Shown here one piece after another: positions 25,569 to 32,978 of a DNA stretch of 53,664 nt. The stretch is from NCBI GenBank assembly GCA_021818505.1, contig JAKADX010000028.1, positions 1 through 53,664 on the forward strand, given 5' to 3'. A program made the translations under genes and the position numbers. Within the stretch, counting starts at the first letter, position 1. Each line of letters begins with the position of its first letter. The stretch comes from Pseudomonadota bacterium. GTDB taxonomy: Bacteria; Pseudomonadota; Alphaproteobacteria; Acetobacterales; Acetobacteraceae. The notes beneath the pieces were generated by a model. The model was not told the origin of the DNA, ran no database searches, and was given only the letters and a program-made list of their open reading frames with translations.

Positions 25569-27206
25569 CTATCCGAACAGACCCGCCGCCTTGTCGATGG
25601 CGATGTAAAGTCCGATCAGGAAGGGAATGCCCACGGCCAGCCAGGCCAGCCAGCCGGCGCCGCCAAACCCGCCCCGCGCCGACGTCGCGGCATCGGTCGC
25701 CCGACTCTCATGTTGCAGCGACCGCTCGCGCTCCAGTTCCGCATCACTCATGTAGTGCTTCGGGTTCACCGGCCGCACCAGCGCGTTGCAGATCAGCCCA
25801 AGGAACAGCAGGCCCGCCATGATGTAGAGCGTGCGGTCGTACACGAGATTGTGCGCGACACCGTGGTCGAGCTGCCATTGCCGGATACCGGCGATCAATG
25901 CGGGACCGACGACACCGGCCACCGACCAGGCAGTGATGAGCCGGCCGTGGATCGCACCCACCATCTGCGTGCCGAAGATATCGGCAAGATAGGCCGGAAT
26001 GGTCGCGAAGCCGCCGCCATACATGGTCAGGATGATGCAGATCGACAGCACGAACACGGTGGCCAGGCCGAGATGGCCCCAGGTCGGCATCAGACAGTAC
26101 AGCACGATGCCGAGCACGAAGAACGTGTAATAGGTGTTCTTCCGCCCGATCTTGTCCGACAGCGACGCCCAGAACAGCCGGCCGACGCTGTTGAACAGGC
26201 TGATCAGTCCCACCAGCCCGGCCGCGGCGGCGACGATGGCGGCCTTCTGCACCGGCGTCAGCGTGGCAATCGAGTCGATGCCGAGCAGCCGCGCTCCGAA
26301 CACGTCCTGCAGCATCGGGCTGGCCATCGAGATCACCGCGATGCCGGCGGTCACGTTCAGGCAGAGCACCAGCCAGATCAGCCAGAACTGAGGCGTCCGC
26401 CAGGACCGGTTGAGATGGACGTGGTGGCTGGTGATCATGCCGCTGCGCGCAACCTTCGGCGCCGTATAGTTGGACGGGTACCAGCCGGTCGGTGCGACAC
26501 GGAAGCCGAACGCGCCCGCCGAGATGACAACGAAATAGATGACCCCCATGACCATCAGGGTCGTGGCAACACCCGGTGCACCGTTGCTGGCGAAGTGCCG
26601 CATCAGCCAGACCGCGAGCGGCGCCCCCACCATCGCGCCGCCGCCATAGCCCATGATCGCGAAGCCGGTCGCCATGCCACGCCGGTCGGGGAACCATTTG
26701 ATGAGGGTGGAGACGGGGGTGATGTAGCCGAGTCCCTGGCCGACGCCGCCGATCAGCCCGCAGCCGAGATAGACCAGCCAGAGCTGGTGGATCGACACGC
26801 CGAAGCCGCCGATCACCAGTCCGCCGCCCCAGCACAGCGCAGCGATCACCCCGGCCTTGCGCGGCCCGGCATGTTCCAGCCAACCGCCCCAGATGGCACC
26901 GGAGATGCCGAGGATGGCGATGAACGTCTCGAAGATATGCGTGACCTGCGGCACCGACCAGTTGCAGGATGTCGAGAATAATGCCGCAGTGAAGCCTTGC
27001 GTCGCGCAGGACGCCACGTTCGGACCGGCAATCAGCCGGCTCATCGGCAGCCAGAACACCGAAAACCCGTAGGCCATGCCGATGCAAAGATGGATCGCCA
27101 GCGCCGCCGGCGGCACCAGCCAGCGATTGAACCGGGGCCCGGCGATAATCCGCTCGCGATCCAGAAGACCCACGGGAACGGCTGCACTGGCGCTGGACAC
27201 GCTCAT
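25569..27206 (-). CDS. OFA-family (oxalate/formate antiporter-like) major facilitator transporter
   Basis: A 545-residue inner-membrane transporter with about twelve predicted helices. Family cues are the start of the first helix after FNRWLVPPAALAIHLCIGMAYGFSVFWLPMSRL, a conserved YLGCGLIGGVGQGLGYITPVSTLIKWFPDRRGMATGFAIMGYGGGAMVGAPLA, and DKIGRKNTYYTFFVLG in the second half. OFA members swap or import small carboxylates such as oxalate and formate, but many annotated members carry other organic acids. A long loop after helix 1 contains Cys residues. It starts divergently from pqqA with a 210-base shared regulatory region, so it could move a product or substrate of PQQ-linked oxidation. Confidence 0.87.
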   Translation of the reverse strand: MSVSSASAAVPVGLLDRERIIAGPRFNRWLVPPAALAIHLCIGMAYGFSVFWLPMSRLIAGPNVASCATQGFTAALFSTSCNWSVPQVTHIFETFIAILGISGAIWGGWLEHAGPRKAGVIAALCWGGGLVIGGFGVSIHQLWLVYLGCGLIGGVGQGLGYITPVSTLIKWFPDRRGMATGFAIMGYGGGAMVGAPLAVWLMRHFASNGAPGVATTLMVMGVIYFVVISAGAFGFRVAPTGWYPSNYTAPKVARSGMITSHHVHLNRSWRTPQFWLIWLVLCLNVTAGIAVISMASPMLQDVFGARLLGIDSIATLTPVQKAAIVAAAAGLVGLISLFNSVGRLFWASLSDKIGRKNTYYTFFVLGIVLYCLMPTWGHLGLATVFVLSICIILTMYGGGFATIPAYLADIFGTQMVGAIHGRLITAWSVAGVVGPALIAGIRQWQLDHGVAHNLVYDRTLYIMAGLLFLGLICNALVRPVNPKHYMSDAELERERSLQHESRATDAATSARGGFGGAGWLAWLAVGIPFLIGLYIAIDKAAGLFG

Positions 27207-27346
27207 TTCGATTTCCTCCGGCCGCCGCTGCTGCGCGGTGTCGAGTTTCACGGCACATGCCGCGTCGGCAATAAAGTAACGGAAGAAGTCGGACCCGCAA
27301 ATGTCAAAAAGGACATGTTCCGACGATTCCCGCGCCGCCGCGCCGC

Positions 27347-27376
27347 TTGACGGCTGGCAGCCGCTCTCGCTACGAA
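27347..27376 (+). promoter_or_regulatory. Candidate pqqA promoter
   Basis: TTGACG at 27347-27352 is followed after 18 bases by TACGAA at 27371-27376, about 40 bases before the pqqA start. The elements are only partly consensus, but they are the best sigma-70-like pair in the pqqA/OFA divergent region. Confidence 0.4.
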
Positions 27377-27416
27377 TTTGCTCCCGCCCCGTCGGGCGGC
27401 AGAGGAGGAAACGGAT

Positions 27417-27497
27417 ATGAGCTGGAAAGCCCCGAAAGTGACCGAAATCGCCTTGGGCGGTGAGATCAACTGCTACGCCTGCGCGCGCGCGAAGTAA
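27417..27497 (+). CDS. pqqA: PQQ precursor peptide PqqA
   Basis: A 26-residue peptide, MSWKAPKVTEIALGGEINCY followed by ACARAK. It has the essential Glu-x-x-x-Tyr pattern of PqqA (EINCY, Glu16 and Tyr20), whose side chains become the PQQ skeleton. A strong ribosome-binding site AGGAGG lies 7-12 bases before ATG 27417, explaining high translation expected for a consumed precursor. The C-terminal CACARAK tail with two cysteines after the Tyr is unusual compared with the common acidic tails and worth checking. It heads the pqqABCD run, 60 bases before pqqB. Confidence 0.93.
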   Translation: MSWKAPKVTEIALGGEINCYACARAK

Positions 27498-27557
27498 TGG
27501 TTTCCGGTGCGGCCCCGCGCGGGGCCGCACGACGATCACGAGCAGCGAGCGCCGGTG

Positions 27558-28478
27558 ATGCGTGCAGTTGTCCTCGGCGCGGCAGCCGGCGGCGGATTCC
27601 CGCAATGGAACTCGGCGGCGCCGGGATGTAGGCGTGCGCGCGCCGGTGACCCGGCGGCGAAGCCGCGGACGCAGGCGTCCGTTGCGGTGACGGCGGACGA
27701 GCGGTCGTGGGTGCTGCTCAACGCCTCGCCTGACCTTCGCCAGCAGATCGAGGCAACCCGCGTGCTGCATCCTTCCGGCAGCCTGCGCGGTTCGCCGATT
27801 GCCGGCGTGGTGCTGACCGGCGGCGATGTCGATGCTGTTGCCGGTCTTCTGGTCTTGCGCGAGGCACACCGCTTTTCAATCTATGCCGCCGCGCCGGTGC
27901 TGGATGTGCTCGATGCTAATCCGATCTTCGATGTACTGGCACGTGATCTGGTGCGGCGCGAGCGGGTTGCGCTCGACGTTCCGACCCCCCTGGTCGCGGC
28001 CGACGGCGCGCCTCTCGGATTGACCGCCACGCTGTTCGCGGTGCCGGGCAAGGTGCCGCTCTATCTGGAGCGGCCGGGCGAAGCACCGCCGGTCGTGCAG
28101 GACGGCACCACGGTCGGCGCGGCCATTTCCGACGGCGCGCACACGCTGTTCTTCATCCCCGGCTGTGCGACCATGACGCGGGAGCTCGGTGAACGGCTCC
28201 GGGGCGCGGAGCTGGTGCTGTTCGACGGCACTCTCTGGAACGATGACGAGATGATCCAGCTCGGGATCGGCAGCAAGACAGGCCGGCGGATGGGCCACAT
28301 GAGTCTGGCCGGACCGGACGGCACGCTCGCCGCCTTTGCACCGCTCGGGGTGAAGCGGAAGGTGTTGATCCATGTCAATAACAGCAATCCCGTGCTTCTG
28401 GAGGATAGCGCCGAGCGCGCGCAGGTGCGCGCGCAGGGCTGGATCGTCGCCGAAGACGGCATGGGATTGGACCTATGA
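27558..28478 (+). CDS. pqqB: PQQ biosynthesis protein PqqB
   Basis: A 306-residue metallo-beta-lactamase-fold protein required for PQQ biosynthesis; it is an oxygen-dependent hydroxylase-like or transport-associated step whose exact chemistry was only recently clarified. Family segments MRAVVLGAAAGGGFPQWN (1-18), VLLNASPDLRQQIEATRVLHP, IAGVVLTGGDVDAVAGLL, GKVPLYLERPGEAPPVVQD and HMSLAGPDGTLAAF are all present. Start ATG 27558 begins the conserved N-terminus; a frame open 17 codons further upstream is not family-like. The stop overlaps pqqC (ATGA), so translation is coupled. Confidence 0.97.
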   Translation: MRAVVLGAAAGGGFPQWNSAAPGCRRARAGDPAAKPRTQASVAVTADERSWVLLNASPDLRQQIEATRVLHPSGSLRGSPIAGVVLTGGDVDAVAGLLVLREAHRFSIYAAAPVLDVLDANPIFDVLARDLVRRERVALDVPTPLVAADGAPLGLTATLFAVPGKVPLYLERPGEAPPVVQDGTTVGAAISDGAHTLFFIPGCATMTRELGERLRGAELVLFDGTLWNDDEMIQLGIGSKTGRRMGHMSLAGPDGTLAAFAPLGVKRKVLIHVNNSNPVLLEDSAERAQVRAQGWIVAEDGMGLDL

Positions 28479-29245
28479 CATCTGCTGCACTCGCAAAATC
28501 CGCGCAAGCATCCGACGCGCTGCTCTCGGCCGATGAGCTGGAGGCAGCGCTGCGCCGGATCGGCGCCGAACGCTATCACAACCTGCATCCGTTCCATCGG
28601 ATGCTGCACGACGGCAAGTGCACGCGCGCGCAGGTGCAGGCCTGGGCGCTCAATCGCTACTACTACCAGGCCAACATCCCGGCGAAGGATGCGACGCTGA
28701 TCGCCCGCCTGCCGACCGCGGAACTGCGGCGCGAATGGCGCCGGCGGCTGGTCGATCACGATGGCGATGCGCCGGGGACCGGCGGCGTGGCGCGGTGGTT
28801 GAGGCTCGCCGAGGGCGTCGGCCTCGATCGCGCATATGTCGAGTCCACCGCCGGCATCCTGCCGACCACGCGTTTCGCCGTGGACGCTTATGTCGCCTTC
28901 GTGCGCGACCGCTCGATCTTGGAGGGAATCGCGAGTTCGCTGACCGAGATGTTCTCGCCTACCATCATCGCCGAACGTGTCTCCGGGATGCTCGCCAACT
29001 ACGCCTGGATCACGCAGGACACGCTCGCCTATTTCACGCCGCGGCTGACACAGGCGCCGCGCGACGTGCAGTTCGCGCTCGGCTACGTCAAGGAACACGC
29101 GCGCACTCGCGCCGAGCAGGAAGCTGTGCTCGCCGCGTTGCGCTTTAAATGCGACGTGCTGTGGGCGCAGCTCGATGCGCTGCACTATGCCTATGTCACA
29201 CCCGGCCTGATCCCGCCGGGTGCATTCGTGCCGAGTCAGGCGTGA
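28475..29245 (+). CDS. pqqC: Pyrroloquinoline-quinone synthase PqqC
   Basis: A 256-residue helical cytosolic oxidase that performs the last, oxygen-dependent ring closure of PQQ biosynthesis. Signature regions are RYHNLHPFHRMLHDGKCTRAQVQAWALNRYYYQANIPAKDA (about 32-72, with conserved His/Tyr/Arg), RRLVDHDGDAPGTGGVARWLRLAEG, SLTEMFSPTIIAERVSGM and FKCDVLWAQLDALHYAYV. Start ATG 28475 lies inside the end of pqqB. Its stop TGA overlaps the pqqD GTG start. Length is slightly longer than typical owing to a short N-terminal extension (SAALAKSAQASD). Confidence 0.97.
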   Translation: MTSAALAKSAQASDALLSADELEAALRRIGAERYHNLHPFHRMLHDGKCTRAQVQAWALNRYYYQANIPAKDATLIARLPTAELRREWRRRLVDHDGDAPGTGGVARWLRLAEGVGLDRAYVESTAGILPTTRFAVDAYVAFVRDRSILEGIASSLTEMFSPTIIAERVSGMLANYAWITQDTLAYFTPRLTQAPRDVQFALGYVKEHARTRAEQEAVLAALRFKCDVLWAQLDALHYAYVTPGLIPPGAFVPSQA

Positions 29246-29523
29246 GCGATGCGGCCGACGAATCGGTCGCGCCGGCGCTGCGTCGCGGCGTGAAGTTCCG
29301 CTTCGACACGGTGCGTGATGCCTGGGTCCTGCTGGGGCCGGAGCGGCTGTTCGTGCCTGACGAGACCGCCGTCGAGGTCCTCAGGCTGGTGGATGGCGCG
29401 CGCACGCTCGGCGCCATCATCGACGATCTCGCGGCGCGCTTCGGCGCGCCGCGCGACACGATCGCGGCGGACGTAACCGCCCTGCTGCACGACCTCGCCG
29501 GGAAGGGCGCGGTCACGTTCTAA
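29242..29523 (+). CDS. pqqD: PqqA-binding chaperone PqqD
   Basis: A 93-residue small PqqD that holds PqqA for the radical-SAM enzyme PqqE. The conserved sequence RRGVKFRFDTVRDAWVLLGPERLFVPDETAVEVLRLVDGARTLGAIIDDLAARFGAPRDTI covers the winged-helix-like fold (about residues 14-73). Start GTG 29242 overlaps the pqqC stop, and the frame begins MSDAADESV. No pqqE gene follows; the next gene is the ankyrin-repeat protein 20 bases on. PqqE, which is required for PQQ, must be encoded outside the window (see findings). Confidence 0.93.
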   Translation: MSDAADESVAPALRRGVKFRFDTVRDAWVLLGPERLFVPDETAVEVLRLVDGARTLGAIIDDLAARFGAPRDTIAADVTALLHDLAGKGAVTF

Positions 29524-29543
29524 GAAGCTCCAGGAGGTCTGTC

Positions 29544-30446
29544 GTGCGCCCTGCCCTGCTCGCCGCCGCGCTCTTGCTCGCCGCTCCCTCAGCGCGGGCC
29601 GCCGACAGTGGTTGCGCGGATATCGCGCGGAGCTGGGAGGCCTCGCACGCGACGCTGACCCCGATCCAGGCGCACGGACTGCTGCTGCGTGCCGCCGATC
29701 ACGGCTGCACCGACGCCGTCGCCACGATGCTCGACGGCGGAGAGCCGCTGGAGACGGCCGACCGCATGGGCAACACGGCACTGACTCACGCCGCGCGCGC
29801 CGGCCAGGTGGCACTGGTGCAGATGCTCCTCGGACGCGGCGCCGATCTGGCGCATCGCAATGCTTCGGGTTCGACCGCGCTGTTCAGCGCCGTCGAGCGC
29901 AACCAGACACAGGTGGCATTGCTGTTGCTCGACCGCGGCGCTTCGCCCGACATGCGCGGGCGCTCCGACGCCACGCCGCTCGCCGCCGCAGCGTTCAACG
30001 CCAACGATGCGATTGTCGCAGCGTTGCTCGCTCATCATGCCGATCCGCGCGCGGCGGACCGCACCGGCAAGCCGCCGATCGTGTATGCGGCGGCTCGTGC
30101 ATCGGTGCCGATCGTGGACCGGTTGCTCGCCGCCGGAATCGACGTGAACGCGCGCTACGCCAACGATCTGACCGTGCTCATGTGGGCCTCCGGGCATGCC
30201 GACGACGCCAGCGAGGCCGACGGTGTCGCGCTGGTGCGCGACCTGCTCGACCGCGGCGCGCATGTGGATGACGCCGACAACCGCGGCCGCACGGCGCTGA
30301 TGATCGCGGCCGAGCGTGGCCATGCCGAGATCGCGAAGCTGTTGCTGGCACGCGGCGCCGACCCCGCGCGCCGCGATGACCACGGAAAGACCGCCGCTGA
30401 TCTCGCGGCGAATGTCGCAGTGCGCGCCGTGCTGACGCACGGCTGA
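29544..30446 (+). CDS. Secreted ankyrin-repeat protein
   Basis: A 300-residue protein starting at GTG 29544 behind CAGGAGG. A signal peptide (LLAAALLLAAPSARAA, cleavage near residue 20) sends it to the periplasm. The rest contains at least six ankyrin repeats, for example ADRMGNTALTHAARAGQVALVQMLLGRGADL, NASGSTALFSAVERNQTQVALLLLDRGASP and DNRGRTALMIAAERGHAEIAKLLLARGADP. Periplasmic ankyrin proteins have been seen beside PQQ-dehydrogenase and other envelope systems, acting as protein-interaction partners; the partner here could be the dehydrogenase or cytochrome, but this is inference. It follows pqqD by 20 bases and converges on the cytochrome c gene with a 3-base gap. Confidence 0.88.
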   Translation: MRPALLAAALLLAAPSARAADSGCADIARSWEASHATLTPIQAHGLLLRAADHGCTDAVATMLDGGEPLETADRMGNTALTHAARAGQVALVQMLLGRGADLAHRNASGSTALFSAVERNQTQVALLLLDRGASPDMRGRSDATPLAAAAFNANDAIVAALLAHHADPRAADRTGKPPIVYAAARASVPIVDRLLAAGIDVNARYANDLTVLMWASGHADDASEADGVALVRDLLDRGAHVDDADNRGRTALMIAAERGHAEIAKLLLARGADPARRDDHGKTAADLAANVAVRAVLTHG

Positions 30447-30449
30447 GCT

Positions 30450-31031
30450 CTACTGCGCTGCGGCGAGATAGGCCGCGAGCGCGTCGATGTCCTGGTCCGA
30501 ATAGGTCTTCAGCAGCGCCGTCATCCATGGATTGTTGGCGCGGGTGCCATCGCGGAACGCCGCCATGGTCGCGCGCAGATACTCGTGCTGCTGCCCCCCG
30601 ACGCGCGGCGTCGTGCTGTTGCCTTGCCAGTGATCAAGGTGGCAGCTCTGGCACACTGCAGCATTGATCGCCTGCTCCGCACGTTTCACGACGTCGCGCG
30701 GCGGGCTCGGCTGCTCCAGCTCCGGCCACGGCTTGGCGGCAAAATAGGCCGCCAAATCAATCATGTCCTGTTTCTCCAGCGTCGCCGCGATCGGCCCCAT
30801 CACGTCGCTCTTGCGGTTGCCGAGCTTCAGGTCGCGCAATTCGAGATAGATATAGCCTTCATTCTGCCCCCAGATGATCGGAATATTCGGATTGATCGGA
30901 ACGCCCTTGTCGCCGTGACAGGCGACGCAGATTGCCGCCTTCTGTTCGACATCGTCGGCACGGCCGGTCGCTGGTGCGGCGAGCATGCTGCCCAGAACGA
31001 CCAAAATCAGGGAGGCACGAGGAAGCGTCAT
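30450..31031 (-). CDS. Di-haem cytochrome c (c4/c553-like), periplasmic
   Basis: A 193-residue cytochrome with signal peptide (LILVVLGSMLAAPATGRA, cleavage near residue 25) and two CxxCH haem-binding motifs: CVACH at 35-39 and CQSCH at 127-131, each followed by a cytochrome domain with a downstream Met ligand candidate (SDVMGPIAA in the first, LRATMAAFRDG in the second). The layout resembles cytochrome c4 or c553. It starts at ATG 31031, 89 bases after the PQQ dehydrogenase stop on the same strand, with a strong hairpin in between. It is a probable electron acceptor of the dehydrogenase, passing electrons toward the oxidase. Confidence 0.93.
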   Translation of the reverse strand: MTLPRASLILVVLGSMLAAPATGRADDVEQKAAICVACHGDKGVPINPNIPIIWGQNEGYIYLELRDLKLGNRKSDVMGPIAATLEKQDMIDLAAYFAAKPWPELEQPSPPRDVVKRAEQAINAAVCQSCHLDHWQGNSTTPRVGGQQHEYLRATMAAFRDGTRANNPWMTALLKTYSDQDIDALAAYLAAAQ

Positions 31032-31062
31032 GCGATCTCCAAATACTCTTGGACGCAAAATT

Positions 31063-31095
31063 CCGGGGCGGGACCGTCAGGCGGTCCCGCCCCGG
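31063..31095 (-). terminator. Strong intrinsic terminator between PQQ dehydrogenase and cytochrome c
   Basis: A perfect 14-base-pair stem, CCGGGGCGGGACCG (31063-31076) with CGGTCCCGCCCCGG (31082-31095) and a 5-base loop, is followed on the minus strand by AATTTT. It lies after the dehydrogenase stop and before the cytochrome start, so it likely ends or attenuates dehydrogenase transcripts and lowers cytochrome c expression relative to the enzyme. Confidence 0.85.
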
Positions 31096-31120
31096 ACCGG
31101 AAGCGACTCCGCGTGGCAGA

Positions 31121-32839
31121 TCAGGGCAGCGTGAAAGCAATCACGTTGTTGCCGCGCTTGTAGTCCATCTGTGTGTTGCCGCCGGCGGCGACCACGACGT
31201 ACTGCTTGCCGTCCACGGTGTAGGACGACGGCGGCGCGTTGACGCCGGCACCGGCCTGGAAGCGCCAGAGTTCGGCGCCCGTGGCGGAATCATACGCCTT
31301 GAACAGCCCGTTGCCCTCGCCAGTGAACACCAGCCCGCCGGCCGTCGCCATGATACCGCCGATCATCGGCTGCTGCGTCTTCACCTGCCAGCGGATCTTG
31401 CCCGTGTTGTAGTCCACGGCCGTGACGTTGCCCCACTGTTCCTCTGTAGGGATGGTCTTGAAGGCACCGCCGAGCCACAGCTTGCCGGACGGGTATGGCG
31501 CGCTTTCGACGAAGTAGTTCATCGGCTGATGCAGGTTGACCGCGTAGACAAGGCCAAGATTTGGGTCTGTAGCCATCGGGGACCACTCCACACCGCCGTT
31601 GGCGCCCGGCAGCATCCGCGCGCCCTCCTTGGTGGGCAGCGTCCACATATTCTCCTGCGGCACCATCGCTTCGGAGAAGCGGATCAGACTGCAATCCTTG
31701 CGGCTGTTGACATAGATGTGGCCGGTCTTTTCCCCGTGCAGCACCCCCGGCACGACGTTGCCGTCCTTGTCCTTGACATCGACCAGCACGGTCGCGCTGA
31801 CCGCATCCATATCCCAAAGATCGTGCGGCACGTACTGGAAATGGCAGACATACTTGCCGGTGTCGAGATCGACCGAGACCAGGCTGTCAGTATAGAGGTT
31901 GTCACCAGGACGAGGCGCGCCGTCGAGGTCCGGCGAGGGATTCCCGACCACGAAGTAGATGCGCCGCGTCGCCAGATCGACCGACGGGTTCTGCCACACG
32001 CCGCCGCCGAGGGTCTTGTACGGATCGCCGTTCTTGGCGTAAGCGGCCTTTTCGGCGGCGATATCGCGGTGCAGGTCGCGGCCGGTCGCGTCCGTGGTGG
32101 CCCACACACCCTGCGAGTTCTCGGCGGTGGTGTTGAAGGTCCACAGCAACTTGCCCGTCTTGGCGTCAAACGCCTTGACGAAGCCGCGAATGCCATATTC
32201 GCCGCCGGTGGTGCCGATCAGGATCTTCCCGTCCACCGCCGTCGGCGCCATCGTCTCGCTGTAACCAAGTTCGGGATCGGCGATCTGGCTCTGCCAGACC
32301 AGCTTGCCGGTCTTCGCCTCCAGCGCAACCAGTTTCGAATCAAGCGTGCCGACGTAGATCATGTCGCCGTATGCCGCGACGCCGCGGTTGTTGGGGCCAC
32401 AACAATAGGTCGTAATCGGACCCATCTTGTGCTTGTATTCCCAGATCTGCTCGCCCGTGCGTGCATTCAGCGCATACACGTGGTCGAAGGAGGTGGTGAC
32501 GTACATCACCCCGTTGATGACGACCGGTGCCGTTTCCATCGACTCCATCACGTCGGTCTGGAAGATCCAGGCCGGGTGCAGGTGACGAACGTTGAGTGTG
32601 TTGATCTGGCGGTTCGGGTAAAACCGCGTCTGATGATAGTTCCCGTGAGTCATCAGGAAATTGTTGCCGTCATCCGCGGCGCGGTTCAGCAGGTCCTGCG
32701 TCACCGTGTTCATGTTGCCCCACAGGATGCCGGTGGTCACCTCCTGCGCACCGGCCGACCCCGCAAGTCCCCCGATCGTCAGCGCCGCCGCGCCTGCCGT
32801 TGTCGCGGCCGCCATCAACGCACGCCTGAGCGTTCCCAT
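31121..32839 (-). CDS. PQQ-dependent methanol/ethanol-family dehydrogenase, predicted lanthanide type
   Basis: A 572-residue periplasmic quinoprotein with an eight-blade propeller and Sec signal peptide ([20 protein letters not shown], cleavage near residue 31). PQQ-site features are the adjacent disulfide cysteines TTYCCGPNN (146-147), [11 protein letters not shown] with the metal-ligand Glu214, GNPSPD with Asn300, and [10 protein letters not shown]. In the last, Asp343 is the catalytic base and Asp345 occupies the +2 position that is Ala in calcium-type MxaF but Asp in lanthanide-dependent XoxF, ExaF and PedH. W motifs such as GKLLWTF and AELWRFQAG mark the blades. The preferred substrate (methanol, ethanol or other alcohol) is not clear. 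Start ATG 32839 follows GGGAGGAAG; the gene is divergent from a solute-binding protein. Confidence 0.95.
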   Translation of the reverse strand: MGTLRRALMAAATTAGAAALTIGGLAGSAGAQEVTTGILWGNMNTVTQDLLNRAADDGNNFLMTHGNYHQTRFYPNRQINTLNVRHLHPAWIFQTDVMESMETAPVVINGVMYVTTSFDHVYALNARTGEQIWEYKHKMGPITTYCCGPNNRGVAAYGDMIYVGTLDSKLVALEAKTGKLVWQSQIADPELGYSETMAPTAVDGKILIGTTGGEYGIRGFVKAFDAKTGKLLWTFNTTAENSQGVWATTDATGRDLHRDIAAEKAAYAKNGDPYKTLGGGVWQNPSVDLATRRIYFVVGNPSPDLDGAPRPGDNLYTDSLVSVDLDTGKYVCHFQYVPHDLWDMDAVSATVLVDVKDKDGNVVPGVLHGEKTGHIYVNSRKDCSLIRFSEAMVPQENMWTLPTKEGARMLPGANGGVEWSPMATDPNLGLVYAVNLHQPMNYFVESAPYPSGKLWLGGAFKTIPTEEQWGNVTAVDYNTGKIRWQVKTQQPMIGGIMATAGGLVFTGEGNGLFKAYDSATGAELWRFQAGAGVNAPPSSYTVDGKQYVVVAAGGNTQMDYKRGNNVIAFTLP

Positions 32840-32863
32840 TTGCTTCCTCCCTGGTCGTTGCCG

Positions 32864-32917
32864 CGGCGTATCGCAAACGCCGATCGGTGAACGGTAACTA
32901 CAAGTATCCGCAAACGC
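32864..32917. promoter_or_regulatory. Repeated elements in the PQQ-dehydrogenase/solute-binding-protein divergent promoter
   Basis: The 139-base region between the divergent starts contains two direct near-copies, GTATCGCAAACGC (32868-32880) and GTATCCGCAAACGC (32904-32917), about 36 bases apart. The first is part of a small inverted repeat CGGCGT...ACGCCG (32864-32882) that would form a hairpin in the dehydrogenase leader. The repeats look like an operator pair for a regulator of alcohol or lanthanide response, which is an inference. No clear -10/-35 pair could be fixed. Confidence 0.45.
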
Positions 32918-32978
32918 AAGAACTGACTTGGGCGGCGGACGGCTTGCCGGCGCCAGCCGGATTGGCGATGCTGCGACA

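Noticed and set aside
24741-26981. Long plus-strand open frame opposite the TTC38-like and OFA genes
   Set aside because: Low-complexity shadow frame; the minus strand holds convincing genes.
31121-32839. Calling the dehydrogenase xoxF
   Set aside because: The Asp-x-Asp signature fits lanthanide enzymes in general, but the flanking sequence differs from canonical XoxF (EWDFDG), so the symbol is withheld.
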